Position numbers and translations under genes: made by a program. A DNA stretch of 64,000 nucleotides from Bradyrhizobium algeriense (GTDB taxonomy: Bacteria; Pseudomonadota; Alphaproteobacteria; Rhizobiales; Xanthobacteraceae): positions 62,001 to 126,000 of the forward strand of contig NZ_PYCN01000008.1 of NCBI RefSeq assembly GCF_003062295.1, in the 5' to 3' direction. Positions 63,870 through 64,000 of this stretch are shown in pieces. Every line of letters begins with the position of its first letter. Position 1 is the first letter of the stretch. The notes below the pieces were generated by a model. The model saw only the letters and a program-made list of their open reading frames with translations. It was not told where the DNA came from and ran no database searches.

Positions 63870-64000
63870 TCACTCGACGAGTTTCCAATATGAGTCTTTT
63901 CGAACCACTTTGCCGGCGCGGAAGGTGTAGAAGTCGCAACCTTGGACTTCCAGCTTCTTGCCATCCCGACCGGTGCCGGTGAGGCACCATTTCGAAATGC
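63870..64000 (-). CDS. C-terminal part of an NTF2/SnoaL-like protein (5' end outside window)
   Basis: The last 43 codons of a gene entering from the right edge, ending at TGA 63870-63872. The visible end reads WCLTGTGRDGKKLEVQGCDF and continues to YTFRAGKVVRKDSYWKLVE, the last two strands of the NTF2/SnoaL fold. Role unknown. Confidence 0.65.
   Translation of the reverse strand, partial: ISKWCLTGTGRDGKKLEVQGCDFYTFRAGKVVRKDSYWKLVE

Overview
The window looks like chromosomal DNA of a GC-rich alphaproteobacterium, most likely Bradyrhizobium or a close relative in the Nitrobacteraceae. The basis is gene content: HWE-type kinase, cox/CODH-type maturation genes, pca genes, a liv-type ABC transporter, many sensor kinases, an EF-hand protein, a DUF4189 protein and families of short palindromic intergenic repeats. 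This is inference; no rRNA or other phylogenetic marker is present. I found no tRNA, rRNA, CRISPR array, prophage or intact insertion sequence.

Layout. 1-6.6 kb: a degenerate-receiver LuxR-type regulator (cut by the left edge), two small proteins, murI, purB and a NarL-type two-component pair. 6.8-9.8 kb: a three-gene membrane operon with a MotA/TolQ/ExbB-like subunit and two unrecognised partners, then a TetR gene preceded by a perfect palindromic operator, a promoter and a 37-codon leader ORF. 9.9-19.4 kb: a beta-lactamase-fold/PDZ protein, an FAD monooxygenase, a metallophosphoesterase/Ser-Thr kinase-USP pair, rpe, an EF-hand protein and a P1-family peptidase. 19.5-30.3 kb: three consecutive sensor genes on one strand, including a 2095-residue hybrid kinase with 11 near-identical HAMP-type repeats. 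30.5-35.7 kb: a complete branched-chain amino-acid-type ABC transporter (livHMGF plus binding protein). 35.9-40.1 kb: a low-complexity 55-residue protein, a membrane protein, an MFS exporter and a divergent SDR/MmyB-type regulator pair.

40.0-49.8 kb holds two catabolic clusters back to back. On the minus strand lie pcaB-pcaD-pcaC of the protocatechuate branch, without the ring-cleaving dioxygenase. On the plus strand lie coxG, coxS, coxM, coxD, coxE, two XdhC-type half proteins and a MoeA-like/MobA-like fusion. This is a molybdenum hydroxylase and its maturation machinery, but the catalytic molybdenum subunit (coxL) is absent. Two copies of a 100-bp palindromic element sit inside these two clusters.

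49.8-64 kb looks accessory: a zinc-ribbon/adenylate cyclase/AAA/TPR regulator, a DUF2000 gene whose 3' end recurs at two further places, an SMP-30-like protein, a metallo-beta-lactamase-fold protein, a GNAT acetyltransferase, a SorAB sulfite dehydrogenase pair, dodecin, a secreted cyclase-family protein, an orphan TRAP binding protein and small hypotheticals. Repeated DUF2000 3' ends and a 50-bp repeat at about 57.0 and 63.3 kb suggest cassette-like insertions. The strongest candidates for something undescribed are the three-gene proton-channel-like operon (6.8-8.8 kb), the cassette structure at 54-63 kb and the coxL-less cox cluster.
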